Shown here piece by piece: positions 14,216 through 27,960 of a stretch of 64,000 nt of DNA (position 1 is the stretch's first letter; each line of letters begins with the position of its first letter). The DNA is from Paragonimus westermani (taxonomy: Eukaryota > Platyhelminthes > Trematoda > Plagiorchiida > Troglotrematidae), in contig QNGE01001277.1 in assembly GCA_008508345.1 (NCBI GenBank), positions 62,001 through 126,000 of the forward strand, written 5' to 3'. The notes beneath the pieces are model-generated. The model worked only from the letters and a program-made list of their open reading frames with translations, was not told the origin of the DNA and did no database searches. A program made the translations under genes and the position numbers.

Positions 14216-17200
14216 TCGAATCATGTGCAAAGGCTCAGAGACATTCAATTGTGAATGATGCTCATTCTCCTTAGTCTCACTTCCGACATCGTGCTACCTT
14301 CACACAGATGGTTGCGAGAAGCGAGGCGCGAGTATAAGAATTGCAACCGTGTTACTCACCCTTAACTTGGGCATCGCTGTCTGCTGTGTGCATACTGGCG
14401 CGATACACGAGATTGTCCTCAACATGTACATGAAACACTTGGTTGTACCTTTGGACACAGACTGCCATTCGTTTCCTTTCGTTGTCCATTTTCAGCAATG
14501 AACTGTCAAGTCTGTGGGAGCCAAATTTCTGAATGCAACTTTAGCAATCGGTAGCCGACGTTGCATACACAAAACCTATCGGTTTGCCATGTTCCCGATT
14601 ACGTAATACTTGGTGTATCTGTAGGTGTGTTTAGTTGCTCTTCGGTCCCAATTTCGTGATGTGTACAACTTGCAGGTTTCAAGTTTGTGATCGATGGGAG
14701 TAAACGAAATGTTAACTCATCGCAATATGTATTCTTCTTGTTCTGATGAAGTGGTTAAAGGGATCACAGTGTTTCATATTATATAGCTGTGTTAACTACT
14801 CGGGGGACAACCAAAAAAGAGTGAAAGCGGATGAGATTTGCAAAGGCTGTGGACGATCTGTTGCCTTGAACGCCTTTACCGTCTATTCAGATAGGAAGCG
14901 AGACTGATATCACATATCCTGAGTGTACTTTGCGCCCATGAGCTTTACTCTAAGGAATTAACACCGCTTGGGATCGCACGAGAAGCATATATCCCTTAGA
15001 AAACCTAGAAGTTCACCTAGTATTACAATACTCCCATAAGTTTTGTGAAAATAGTCATTCGGTGGACAAATTGCGTTGTGACAGATTTTGAAGCCGTTTT
15101 TCTGCAGCAAAATGCTTCAGTCATACAAACCTACCTTCTTCTATTTGGGGGGAAAAAACGACAGAAATGAACGAACAGCTAAGTTAAGTTGTACAACACA
15201 CAGTAGTTTGAACATTTCACATTCACAGAGACAGTTCAGCCACTCGCTTTCAAAATGAATCACTACGTTCGGGTCTCGATCTTGCTATAGGTCACCTTCA
15301 CTATATGTCCTTCTCATGTTTGGAAGTTGGAATCTGGTGTCCAGTTTAGGTCATTAAAAATTCCCTACTACTTATTTGTTTGAACTAGGCTGTGTGTAAA
15401 GGTGAGACGCCGTTACACGAATAGGCCATATATTAACAATAACATCTTTATTCAAAATTCGCAAACAGCTTTTTTTATGATAGACAAGTGAATGATATTC
15501 GAAAGTTGTGGGTTGACCTCTGTTTGGAGAGTCTTTATCGAATGGTAATTATACACGAATGTATAAAGGTAGACGCCACAATTTTACATGTCTATCGCTT
15601 TCGTTATGTGCATTGAAAAGTTCGGCTTGATAAGCATTCGTCAGCTCCACTCAGTACTTTGGGAGATCACTCGGACACAGTTTGAATGACAGCACGTAAT
15701 ACGAATGAACTCAAACATGTTCACGATTGTTCCAGAACAACTACTAATTATGTCACACAGCTGTACACATTAGAGTCCTTGACGAGCCCAAGAAGTATTT
15801 TATGGGGCTGAGTTCAAAAATGCATGTTGGCCGGTCGAAAACCTTGCACCTACAAAGAAGTAGACATGTCTTCGTGATGTATACACTTAGAATGGAGCGT
15901 TGTCCCGTTGAAAAATTACGGCATCTCACGCATTCATCGACAGAAAGTGTAACCATTTTTGTTCGATAGTGTGACTATGGCAGTCGGCTACTTGCTTACC
16001 ATCTGATGTGGCCAGTTCAGTCGCAGCAAATGTTGTAAATGATCTGTATATGATTAGCACGCCTCTGTCCTTAATACACCGACCGGGACAGATGTCCCTT
16101 TTCAGACTATGCTATCTGCGTTTCTATATCTTAGGCCATCCGGATTATTGTTTCCCGTCATCGATGTTAACAAACTGCCACTGGTTGTTGTACGAAATAT
16201 GGATTTCACCACCTACTGGGGTATGCTACATCCATAACCGATTCAACGATTTGGGCTTCCATTTTTTCTTATTCGTCAAACATAATGTCATTTAACGTCC
16301 GTTGTTTAACAGTAGCTACGGACTGGAAATTACTCTTTGTTCAGTAGAAAGCTGGTAGTATTGTTCGTCGTCTACCTTGCTTTGCTATAATTGCTCGCCA
16401 TCCCCATCGTTATTCCCGAACCTTTTACTCTGAATTTCTCAGTTGGCAGACATCAGCATCTTCAGAACTCGTCTTCATGCAGATTTGTGGTTTGTCTAAA
16501 TACTTTGATAGAAATCTCCTCTGTTCTAAATCTTCGCCGTGTGATTTTAATAAGAGACCCTCGAAAAGACGTGCATTAACCATCCCTTCCCCGTTTACTA
16601 CCTTAACGATTCCCCTGTAAAATGTGTGATATAAATGTGATGTATTTAGCCCAATAAAACTGTTCCTTTTCGATCTCTATTGACAGAGTTACATCAGTCA
16701 ATCTCACTCAGAGTTTATCCAAAAACAGTAGACCTCAGATTACAGCATTTTGCATCCGCAAACACCTGTAGAGCTAAGGTATGCTGGCAAACACTGCAAA
16801 GATGTTAAACCAAATACATAAAGACCGGACTGGTAGAAGATCGGCAGAGTTGGTGCACAGTCCAGGCAATCGCAATCACTTATCCACCACTATTCAAATG
16901 ACAGCTCCTGTGTAGTTTTGTGTTTGCATCCAGACCATAAATCCTGATAAATGACATATACCTCTATGTTGATCATCTTTGTTTATGTGTTGAGGATGAC
17001 AACAGTGTAGGAGACGTAGGCGGATACGCAGTTGTTCGATAAACGTTCCATATGTATGCAGATGGCCATCGCAGTAGATAGCAATTTGTTTTTTGAACAT
17101 ATGGGTTCAAACCGGTTCATTTTACTTGTAGTCAGGCGCGTTTATAGTAATCAGCTGGTTAAACTCCCTGCCAGTTGTTCAGACTGTTAGTAACCACATG

Positions 17201-17587
17201 GGTTTTCAGACACAATGACCCCAGCAGTGGCTCATATTTTGGGGTCACTGGTTGTTAAGGTGTTTGTCACAGTGAAACAAGCGGTACTCGGTGGCACAGT
17301 GTGGGCGTATTCTATTTAACATTTTTCTTATCTTTGTCTGTCACCACTTGTTCCCAAGGCTGCAGTCTCAGAGGTAGACGGTCAAATAGTCTGTCTAGGT
17401 CATCCTACCCTGGTAAATGATGTCCATCATCTGAATGCTAGTAAATTTTTCATTCAATTTTCTTACATCTGACTAGCATGCAGACGTGTCCAAAAGACAA
17501 GAATTATCTACATTATATTGGCACGACGACTAGTAAACCTTCTATTTGGTTTCGCTATCTTACTGCCTACTCTATGCGAAGTAGACA
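14216..17587. other. Gene-free stretch, nothing recognised
   Basis: Short open frames only (for example 16008-16295 and 16391-16579 plus, 15753-15956 and 16894-17100 minus). None shows a motif I recognise. Confidence 0.5.
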
Positions 17588-18061
17588 ATGTACTGCATGT
17601 CATTAGTTAAATCAGTATCTCTACTTCTCAGTCATGTAGCCAAAACTTATTTTATCCAACTGCTTATAGACAGTAAACAATTCGAACTTAAATCGCCGAC
17701 CACACAACCACCTGGAGAATTTTCAGTTCCAGGAACCATCCTCGATCCAACCAAACTGCGGACACTTTGTTCGTTACGCGGCTTTCATTGGTATTCGAAT
17801 GCAAAGAATTTGGAAAGCACTGCGCCTCAAAACACAGTGAGTGTTCTTTCGCTCATAATTCTCGCAAGAAAAATGGCAGACAACCAAGACGTATTTCAGG
17901 GCAATGTGCACAAAACAATGAGTTCACCAGTCGAACAAATATTGACAGCATATCAAGGTGAAATACTCACAAGTGAAGGAACACATGAATTGATCATAAT
18001 GTTGTATAACGTTGTACTTTTGAAAACAGAGTTCAGTCACAAAAAAATGACGAGAAACTAA
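17588..18061 (+). other. 157-codon open frame, possible gag-like debris
   Basis: This is the longest plus-strand open frame in the window, and it overlaps a shorter plus frame at 17767-17961. Near 17760-17870 the two frames together show a Cys/His pattern (CSLRGFHW in one frame, then CKEFGKHC and SEC in the other). It vaguely resembles the zinc knuckles of LTR-retrotransposon gag proteins broken by a frameshift. No protease or reverse-transcriptase signature follows downstream and no terminal repeats were seen. It may equally be a chance frame. Confidence 0.2.
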
Positions 18062-20439
18062 TGGGATTTTTGCATGGCAAATAACAGTCAGATCAGTTTG
18101 TGGGTAAACAATTACGTTGTCGAAGTATCCTGCCGACCAGAAGAACATGTGTTAGTAAACCTCACTGTCCAGTGGAATATTCGTCGCTTCGTTCTCTAAT
18201 AGGTTTCTCATTAACATTCTTATATCTGCAGCCTTTCTGATCCCACTCTTCTGAAACCGTCACATATTCCATCCATCTTGCCTTTTAAGCTGTTCAATGT
18301 ATATATTGTGTATATATGTTGTATATCCAAGATTCTTATCCAGGCAACGTGAACCCTCGTCTACACGCGGCTCTGACTGACGTTCAGGATGGTCGGAAGG
18401 GTTGTCCTTGCTGTTGTTAATCGCCTTACCACCAAGAGACAACAGGCGTTAACGGGTAAAGAAAATAGAATTGGCAGAGCCACATGTTTAGCTGGCGGTT
18501 ACCTGACGATGGTCACATGTGAGTAATATTTAAATATATGCAAGCTTCTTTATCTATACCCGTAACACAAACTCCTGGAGGTACACTTCGGTTGGCCTAG
18601 ATTCACGAAATTCGCACTCTGACACTTGGGGGGGGGTAGAAAATAGCTGTAATGTAATGGAGTAATCGGAGTTTAAAATATGAGCGTGTTATGAAATAAC
18701 TAACGATTCTGGAGCATCTTGAGTCATTCGTGGCACAGATCTCAAGAGGGACAACAGGAGTAGAACAGAGACGAGATGAAAGTGATGGGACAGCACCAAA
18801 GAACACTGTTCGTCAACTCGGTCAGATTTTCCCATAAAGGATAACATTAGCTGTTTGGACACACTTTTCTAACTATTGAGTAGTTACATTATTAACTCAG
18901 GTGCATCCCCTGTGCAAGCATAATCATTAAGTGGAGTGGAGAGGGTTACTTAAATTACACTGGTGCCGCAAAGTTTGACTGATTGATATGTGATCTCTGC
19001 TCTGACTCACATGACAGAAACTTCTGGCAATTCCGCATACAAACATTCTTAGTTCTTTTTTAACTCTACAGTTATCGTTGTTTGAAACTCTGTTCTGCCT
19101 TTAAAAAAATATTTCTTTGTGTCTTTCTCGCCTAGCCATGACAAGTGACATGCAAAAACATGGGTTATGACCACTGTTTTGGTTTGGCGGGATCTTTTAG
19201 TGGATGTTCGCTGGGCTCGTCTTTTTAGTCAGTAAAACCGTACCAGTTAGGTCAACACAATGTGATGGATGATACCCAACTACCTGAAGTACACTCCACG
19301 ATAAACTACCGTTTCTTACCCGATCCAGTATTGGGGTTGGTCTCTTCAACCATCGAGCTTACTGCTGACATATTCAGGACATTACTCCGTACCTGTAGGT
19401 GGAGTATTTAATCATCCTCACAGACAAATAAAAAGGGGTGCAGAAAGAGGGATGGGAACTTGGGAGAGGCTGGGGAAAAGAAAGCCCGTCCTGTGCGCAC
19501 GGTGCCAGCTAAATCATTTGACTTACAGTCCTTGGTTTTGCAGTTCTTTCTTGACAATGTTGCTCAAGTGTTCTATTCTCGACAAATCCGTTCTGACAGT
19601 TGCGGTGTGTGGAAGTTCAGAACAAGAAAACTCCATACTAATAAGAGCTACCAAAGTTTTCGGATCAGCTTACTCTACTATTGACCGAAAAACAAGTGTA
19701 TCATTATCATCCTTTCTGTGATATTCATATGGATCTTGTGAAGCAAAAATGATCCAGGTTTTCCTCTAGTCACACAAAACCGCATTATTATACATTCTAA
19801 ACATTACCACCAGTTCATGTTACTCGATCATTGTCACAATGTGTTCACGAATTGAAGCTTTCGACGCGGTTCACCCTAGCGACAAATTTACAACCTATCG
19901 GAAGAATTACCAACAAGATTCCTACAGTACGTCGTAGAGTTATATCTGCTTTTATGGAACCTACGTAAATAATAGTCATGTCAGTGAAAGCATTCCTAAA
20001 ACCCGTTCGCTCCTAACAGGTCATGCAACAGTGGTGTAGACGTCACTATGTGCGAAACTATAAGGCCAACCCAAAGTTATTCCGTGAATTCCTATCTAAA
20101 GACACATGAGGTGGTGAACTGTGCATTGGGTAAGTTAAGATCATGGTGAATTCGTAGGATTCATACGGATTAGAGTAACGTGAGAACTTTCACATGCAAC
20201 TGTGTGATGGACGGTTTAGATTGAGAGGAAAAGTCTGAAGACTGATTCACTTTCAGAGGGTCAACGATAAAAAGACTGCGAAGGGGAAAGTCAGACAGTG
20301 ATCAGTGACAGAAAAACTCAACCACTATTTATCAAACACAAAGCAGTCGACGTACTGCGGACAACAGTTGGCTAGCACGAACGGTGTAAGATTCAAAATG
20401 TCTTAAGTATACCGTAGTGATTATGATGACCAGCTAAAC
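18062..20439. other. Gene-free stretch, nothing recognised
   Basis: No motif-bearing frame found. A run of ten G lies near 18629-18638. Two overlapping plus frames at 19452-19721 have no family signature. Confidence 0.5.
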
Positions 20440-21470
20440 TGAATACTCACTTTGACGCCCTCACTATGCTTGCCAAGTTTTGAACCCAGCAATCAACGAT
20501 TTAGTTGTCACTGGCTCTGTTAAGCTGTTCCACGTTGGATAGACTTGGACGATAAAAGAATATCTGATGCAAACCAAACGACATACGCATTTTTCTAAAA
20601 GGATGGTGGAATTCACGAATGATTATACATGCCAAAATTACGACTACTCTGATATGTTGGTACCCAGCCGAAAGTAACTCCAGCCTGCACAACCTCTTTG
20701 GATAGAGGAAGAAACATAATGTCAGTTCGTTTCTCAGATCTGTGTTTAACCTTCTCAATAAGAACGACGCCCATCACGAAACAAATGCGGTAAGCTTAGA
20801 TGCTTGGCTCAACCTGGGGGCGCGCTTGTGAACTGAACATAACCATCGGCGCACAGTTGGGGGACAGGTTAAGGTTACCTGAGGCAATCGTACACAGTTC
20901 GTGTTCTAGTGGGGTGATGGTGGTACTCAGTTCTTCAACCCCCAAAATGTAGGCTGAGCAACCCGATTAACAGAGGTATATCACGTCACATTAAGCTGTG
21001 TTAAATAGAAGCGGTTGTCTGTGGCCGCGTGATGTAGTATGTTCATATCACGCTGTAGCTTCTCACTTTCACTCACACTGTCTACCATACTTTAGATTTT
21101 GGTACCATCAGCATAACATCAACGGGAAGTGACAAACTGTCAGCTTTCGGGTACAACCAGAACAAAGAATGGAGGTCCTATTTCGGAACCTTTTAGCACA
21201 CATTGGATCGTGAGGCCTCGGTCGCTTTGCCAAGGAAACGGTGAAATTGAAGATAGTCGGTGTGTTACATAAGTAGATTTCATATTCTATAACTAGGAGG
21301 CTTCAAACAGCGCTAAAGGGTTTACTCAGTCAAGGGTTTTAGAGAAGTCTAGAAAGGCCACGTCATTGGGTAAGCATTCATCAACCGCCTTTATACGATC
21401 TTCTCGTTGGCACACGACAATCCACTCTAAGTCCATATTGAAACCCTGGCAAAAACACAAACCATAAGAA
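20440..21470 (-). mobile_element. Decayed CR1-type LINE, reverse transcriptase region
   Basis: The minus strand encodes broken pieces of a non-LTR reverse transcriptase in the family order. Near 21420-21340 is AVDECLPNDVAFLDFSK, the conserved FLDFSKAFD region, followed by a stop and then VNPLALFEAS. Near 21190-21150 is a GxLKGSEIGPPFF segment equivalent to the GVPQGSVLGPLLF motif. Near 21110 is YADG, where the active site normally reads YADD. It is followed by KLQRDMNILH. Near 20710-20560 lies the C-terminal thumb-like part with RLCRLELLS and, after an IR doublet, LACIIIREFHHP. Stops and frameshifts throughout and the Asp-to-Gly change make it a dead copy. The 5' end, endonuclease and 3' tail are not visible. 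The pattern fits the CR1/Jockey group known in flukes; exact family unassigned. Confidence 0.8.
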
Positions 21471-24400
21471 ATGCTTACGCACTCGTAAGTCATTCCTGCA
21501 CTCTATGACGTTTAAGGTTACCTGTAATTGGCGGACCCGCTGTGATCACTGCACTTAAAGATGTCTGTCACGATGTACAAATTCCAGGTTTTAGGAAGCT
21601 TGCCCTCCTGGAGGTTCACAACGTAAGTCTACACCAATCTTTTACACATGTCCTTGGTACTGGGAAATAGATACGATCACTACCTAACTACTTAGTTTCA
21701 CGAAGTGTTAATATTTTTTGGAGCACGGTATCTGAAGTGAACTAATTATTCTCACGACATCTGTGATGCTGATGCCAGATGTACATACTGGCTAGCACAC
21801 TTAGAAATCGGTTCCTTAGAATGTTGGCAGCTTCTGTATTTGTGCCTCACTGGTGTGGCACAACTGAGAGGTTGTGTGGCAGTCTTTGATTCTGAACTCA
21901 ACAGTGTTGTTGATCAGGATTTGCTGGCCAAATCAAACTGGTATTGAGGTTTGTCTACCCGTAGAGCGGTTGTTGTCAGGGCACAGGCTACACTATACTC
22001 ACAAGATGCTTCTTCATTATTCAAATGGTATTTGTTTCATGGTGATCTCTTTATTGCCAGTAAACGCCTTGCGTAGCACCGAATTAGTTCCCTTTGCCCC
22101 TGGGTCTTCTAGGTTGTCTGATAGGAATGTGCATGTTGAAGGGTTTAATAAGGGCATCAAAAATAATCAACGAGTGACGGGTCTGCTAAAGTATCGGACA
22201 AACACACATCGCTATGCTCCTAGGTTGGTGATGACGAGATTTGAAATCAAAAGAATACCTCTACCTTACCCAGTAACTAACACAAAACGAATCCATGTTC
22301 ACTACGAATAAGAGTGGTATTAAACTGCAGATCTCTTATTACACTTTTGGCTCGTTAGAAGACAGCCAAACTTTGAGATTTTCTGAGACCCCCTTCGCCG
22401 CGTAAACCTTTCGCCACTTTTGATCCGAATGGAGAACTTAACCACAGGATTTGAAACTAAAAGATATACGTTCAGAATGACTCTCACTGGTGTTAGAGTC
22501 AACCTAAGGTAATTACGATCACATGTGAGTAGGGTCTCTGAGAATAATGCAGTGGTAGGCTTGTGTACGGTGTGAATAAGTAAGTAGTCAGCAGAATGGG
22601 CGTCGGTAGACCCCACAGATCAGACAGCGGGAACATGGGTGGGGGTGAAACGCACAATAAGTTTCCAGACGAGTTCAAAAAATCCGGGCCACTTAACACA
22701 AGTGTCTTTAGACAGCTACCAATATGAAGGGATGAACTACCATCTTTTGCGCAGCGGCGATTGTCGGATCTGTTGAAACCCGTTTGGTACATTCGTCGTC
22801 TTTATTTGGTACGGTGCGGAGCGGTGAATTCATTGAGGCGTGTTTGGTTTGTCTGCAGGAAGCCGATTCTAAATTTGACTTTATAAGTCCCTGTTGTGTG
22901 CAGTAAACGTTTACGACGAATTTTGTGTTATAACTGCACAGCATTTGCTTTCTTCCCTCTATAACTATCAATGCTTATCTAGCAAAACTTCCATTCTTGA
23001 AATTGTTTGACACGTACCCACCTTCACTCACATCCGATTGTTTTTATGAGCTCATTTCCTGTTGACTGGTGGCCGTTGGCGGATTCGTGTTTTGGTTACT
23101 CCATTTTGAACACCTTCCTGCTGGATAACTTGTGTATCCGATTAGTTCACATTCAAGGAGAGATAGCAACTTTATTGTAATTTTATTCTATGGTACCATA
23201 TAAATTCCAATCCGTTCAATCACCTTTTGTGAAGTTTTTGGACTTGGAAGATAGGCGCGTTAACACAACCGTCTGAATAAGCGTTATTGGAATTATCGAG
23301 TACGCGCTACTGAGTGAATTAACCCTAAATCGCCAGGAGCGAATTAACAGCTATCGTGGTGTTGCGCAGTCACACCTGGTACATCAGTCTCCTCATCACT
23401 AAGGTTCGTCATACACCAAGTTTTTGCTACTTTGAAGGTGAGTGATCTTGATACATTGCGTACCATTCGAAACCTCTTCATTTTGTTCAGAATGCATGCC
23501 GCATTTTCGTACAAGCAATTGACGGAAGCAACACCAGAGTATCCTCCTCGCGACTTCATCTGCAATCGTTCAGATATCCGTATGTCTTCCATTCTTGGCA
23601 GTTGGGCGAGCTGTGTTCTTTCAATGCTTGTACCGCCGCATTCAACTAAAATGGTGGACACATCTCATTTTTTGTCTTTTAAGTTGAAATAAACTTTGAA
23701 GCGTCACTTGAAACTTCAATTACTTTTGACAGATAACAATTATGAAACACCGCGTAACTCACGAAAATGCTACCTGGTTTTGGAGGTCGGTTTGAGTGGA
23801 ACGTGATACTATCTGATGGTTGATATTGAATAATTTCCGGATCAATAAGGTTTGGGTAGATACGATTTGAGTCAAACGTGAAGTACCGAAATGTTAGATG
23901 CTGGACTGGATGCCAAGTTGGCAGTCCTGGATAGCCTGTTCATACTTGTCAGTCGGCGGTCAGAAGGTTCAGACTTATCACTGACAAACTAATACTGGTT
24001 TAAATCAGGAGGTGTATTGGCACAAGTATCATTAGTCTCCAGAGGGGGGTCGTTGTGAAGTACAGTACGACTTCTCTCTTGAGTTGTTTTCGTTCACTAT
24101 GGCTCAGCAGAATTGTGGGCCTATCCTGACTGAATATCCAGACTTGTAATGCATGGCTATATATATATATATATCGGCATTTCGGAGTCAATAATTTTTG
24201 TTGTAAACCTGCCAAATGGGTGATGAAATGGAGCCCCTCCCATGGCGGTTACTTGGGTTGCCGTATGGTGCAATGTGGTGGATTTTTGCCGGAAGATGCT
24301 AACGACGAAATTTGGAATTCAGATCGACGCTTAGTATTTGACTGAGGTCAAGGTAATCATATGATACAAGCCTACAAAAGATGTTCTTGGCGGAGGTCAG

Positions 24401-25342
24401 ACGGTATGGAGGGGGTTGGATTTGAAAACAACTCCCAAAGTCTTATTGACTAATTTTTTGGGGTGGCAGTCAATAGGTTCAGTCCGAAAATGTATTCATA
24501 GTCAATTGTACCTAGCCAACCTGTTGTGCTGAACTGGCGTTCAGTGTTCATGGAAAACGATTCAGTTAAACTCTGTCACACCCGATTGTTAACTTCCGTA
24601 TGCACAACTAAATACCTTATTAAACAGTTCGCATAGCTTTGTTCGATGTGACGCACATAGTCGTGTGTTACCGGATGGACCTGTTTCCTATTTAAGATGT
24701 CCCATCTGACAATGTGCATGCACCGACGAAGACCAGTAGACAGAACCTGAGAGCACGTCTGTAGCAAATTAGGCTGATGCGCCTCTGCCCACCCACCCTG
24801 TGTCCAAGCCGAAAGCTCCATCGCCGTAATCGTTGTATACACAATTTACAGTTCAATACACCTCAGTGGCAGCCACCAGAATGAGGTCATTCACAGCCCG
24901 TCAAGTGCGATATGATGTAAACAGCAGATTGCGTAAGAAGCTTACAGATATCGCTACTCCAAGCAATAGTGAGTCACCTCACACATCCACATGAACAAAA
25001 TGAGTTAAACACATAAACACTTTCCTCAATGCGCAGCTGAAATCTAACGGAATGCGCAATCAGGGGTCACTGTTGAGTAAACAATCAGATCTACTGGTAC
25101 GGATCCAGACAAAAGTCCAGACCACGAATTTAGGTCTCTTCAAGATTATCAGTTGCCAAACTACCTGACAGTAATTGCAACCTCCTTATACAGTTTTGGT
25201 AAATGCATACTTACCTGTCGGTAACGTAGTCACCTCCAAATTTAGAATCACAGAGGGCTGGGACAAATCCGCGAGTCTTTGCTGTAAATTTACCAGTTTG
25301 TTTTTCATTAGTAGATCCGTAAGGGTGGGAATCGATTTTCAA
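21471..25342. other. Mostly unassigned; short AT repeat at 24157-24174
   Basis: No recognisable gene. A 145-codon plus frame (21874-22311) has no family signature. Around 23344-23692 two overlapping frames lie on opposite strands; on the plus strand an AAG|GTGAGT donor-like site follows at 23438, but I cannot support an exon. A short AT microsatellite (about nine units) lies at 24157-24174. Confidence 0.45.
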
Positions 25343-25424
25343 CTACAACCCTCCTGAAGAAAGCAACCAGAGGTGGTTGAAACGTAGAGTATTACAACTT
25401 GCATGTAATGTTATGTTATTCTCA
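25343..25424 (+). repeat. PLE-like terminal-repeat fragment (52-base copy pair)
   Basis: Bases 25373-25424 match 35542-35593 on the minus strand at 45 of 52 positions, without gaps. Just upstream is CTGAAGA, then a CAACC/GGTTG 5-base-pair stem with a 6-base loop, then GAAACG. This is the same layout as the motif in the PLE terminal repeats at 46 kb. Likely a remnant of a PLE of a different family. Confidence 0.5.
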
Positions 25425-25496
25425 ACCCGTTTACTAATGACATGTTAACCATGACGATCAAACTATTTGATTTCATTCGTACTCAATTTGGTGTAG

Positions 25497-25606
25497 ATAT
25501 ACTACGACATGACAGTCCGTCCACTCACAAATTAGTAAAGGTTGGAGTTTCGTTTTTCTCGGAGATTGTCAGCAGTGTGCATCCTGGATACAACCACACT
25601 TTGGAG
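25497..25606 (+). CDS. Possible internal exon, product unknown
   Basis: An open frame runs from a T-rich acceptor (ending TTTGGTGTAG) to a good donor TTGGAG|GTGAGC. It encodes about 36 residues including KLVKVGVSFFSEIV. Phase would be 1 in and 0 out. No neighbouring exon was found to join it and no family is recognised. The opposite strand is also open, which weakens the call. Confidence 0.2.
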
Positions 25607-27839
25607 GTGAGCATGTACACCGCTATTCCATTGCCCCTTACTCTTGGCATGACGGACCCAGCACAGTCAGGTTCTATCACGTACTCTGACAGATTACGGA
25701 CTACCTCGGGATAAATCAACATGTCTCCTTCGTTCCCTTTAAAATTCACGAGATCAGGATCTCTTGGTCACAGTTCAGGTATTGAGTTAACTGAATCCCG
25801 CTTGATGAGATTGGAGTGTAACCAGTTTAAGTAATATTCGCGCTTGACTCACTTAATTCAAGAGAGAACATGACTTGATCGATTCCCGAAACTAAGACAG
25901 CTTTGTAGAGCCAACAGTAGTACTCCCAAATGTTACAGGAACCACAGCGCCCGGTGAACGGTGTAATGGTGGCGAGGCGAACTAGAGTAACCCAATGTTC
26001 TCAAAATATGGTCAGAACAAGGCAGTATGACATAACTACGACGTTTCCTTATTTTGTAGGGAAAGCCAAGTACAATGAGTAGGCACATCATATTTAGGCC
26101 CAGTTAGGAAGAATTCACAGCGAAGTAAGTAGATTTGCTGGTTCCGTCGGTTTGGTTTGTCATATTGGTTGCAGTTGTCAGACAACTAGAGCTAACGGCT
26201 GTTTGCGTCTGGCTTGTGGCAGCAAAGTGCACTCTATCCTCCCAGTAAAAACAAGTCAAATCTCACACCTATGGAATATGTAGCAGTGTGGCGGACAGGG
26301 GTGTGCGACGAAGTATGCATGTTTTCTGTTTGTTTTGATCCTCAAGTTGTCTCAATGTTTTGTTTTCGCAAGACGGTTCATGAATAGTTCAGAGTGCTTC
26401 CTGTCAACGTTGTCCCTTCCCACTTTGGTCGCAGTTTTGAGATGTTCTGAATAAACAGCACCTCTCAGACCAGTCACCGATAACAGTCAGGAAATTGTTG
26501 GTTGGTTGTTGGTTTTCCACTCTTCCAATCAAAGTAACCACAGATGATCCCAAATATCTTTGTAAAATGCGCACACCGAATCACTTAGCAAAACAAAAAT
26601 CGCGAAGGAATTTCATTCTGTCGACATCTTGCGTTTACATGAGAATCTTGATTGGCCGGTTAAGAGTCACATTCACCGAACGTGACGTGATTGATGACCA
26701 ATCAACTCTACACACTTACATATAAAAGCCATAAGTGAATTATAAAAAAAAATTTCCCCCGTCGTTTATATTTTGTCGGTAACAGTTCACTGAAAACCTG
26801 AAAATCTTTGCCTTTGGACAAGTGTTGAAAACGAATCAAAAGTTTACGGTTAATTTGTCCAAATTAAGACGGCGGAATTGTTCGCCATAATGCTGAAGTG
26901 TTTCAAATCAACAACAGTCATGTTGGTTTTCGTAATCGCTAAGTTTAATTAAATAAATAGACATCCAGACCGATTCCAATGAAAACAACAACTAATGGAC
27001 CAAAGCAAAACATCCGGCTAGATACCATTTGAATATCGTTGATTATGAGAAGTATGCGAACTAACAGTTATGCGATATACGGTCGCGGATACTTCTGGAC
27101 AAACGGACACCTACGACCTATACGATTGCATCGTTTCTGACACTGTCCCCACTAGTGTATGCCGTACACACTGTAAATGACAATCGGGTTTTCACTTCCA
27201 ACTTTCCTTCAAACCAGTTGTCATTTTAGGTCATAACGTAATGATGCGCCCCTCCTCTTTTTGGTCTCAATTAGGTCACCAAATTGAGATGACCGGTCAA
27301 CTGCCCCACAGATAAGCTAAAACCCCAAAACTGCATCACACTCCCACTGACCTCCGTAGATTAGTGGAGTCCTGTTTGCAACGACCATCCGCCGTTTGCT
27401 CTTGACGCTCATCCGTTCAAATTATTGCGACAATTACCAAACCAGATGACGTTCAAGCCTGATGAAAGGTCAAAGAAAAGTGCATTGAGATGAGGACGAA
27501 ACACCTGGTCGACAAATCGTCCCGGTTTCATCAATACATATCAGAATGTTCAAGACTACCGCCAACTGGGCAGCTTGATTAATCTAACTAGGCCACGTGT
27601 GGTGTCTGCTTCGGTGTGCTCGATATACGTGGACGGTACAAATCAGCTTTCCCTGCCATGCGAGATCGCACAACACTAGTCTAAACGAAACACTGTTACA
27701 CAGTTCCAGTTTTTCTTCGAACTACCGAAGTCCAATGTTTTGGGACTGCTGGTTAGCAAAAATCGTTCAGCAAATGTAACCGCATGATATTCGATTCCGT
27801 CAGTAAAGTAGGCGTAATGCGCATATTAATTCGGCGTTA
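25607..27839. other. Gene-free stretch, nothing recognised
   Basis: Only short frames without motifs. A CTGATGA core followed about 30 bases later by GACGAAAC lies at about 27453-27505, reminiscent of PLE terminal repeats, but the intervening stem is poor. Confidence 0.45.
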
Positions 27840-27841
27840 TC

Positions 27842-27960
27842 CTGTGGGGACTTCACTGGATCAGAGTTTGGGCGCTAACCTGAAGGTCGTCAGTTCGAAT
27901 CGCATATCGTAACCTTCTGATGAGTTCAAACAACGATGAAATCGGTTTCAAAATGAGCAC
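27842..27960 (+). repeat. tRNA-like repeat, possible SINE
   Basis: The stretch GCTAACCTGAAGGTCGTC followed by AGTTCGAATC looks like the anticodon-to-T-arm part of a tRNA and holds a good B box. The upstream half is poorly conserved and no full cloverleaf forms. About 15 bases downstream are CTGATGAG and, 13 bases on, GAAA, an order reminiscent of hammerhead-bearing SINEs in schistosomes, but the stem between them is only about three base pairs. I take it as a decayed tRNA-derived repeat. Confidence 0.35.
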
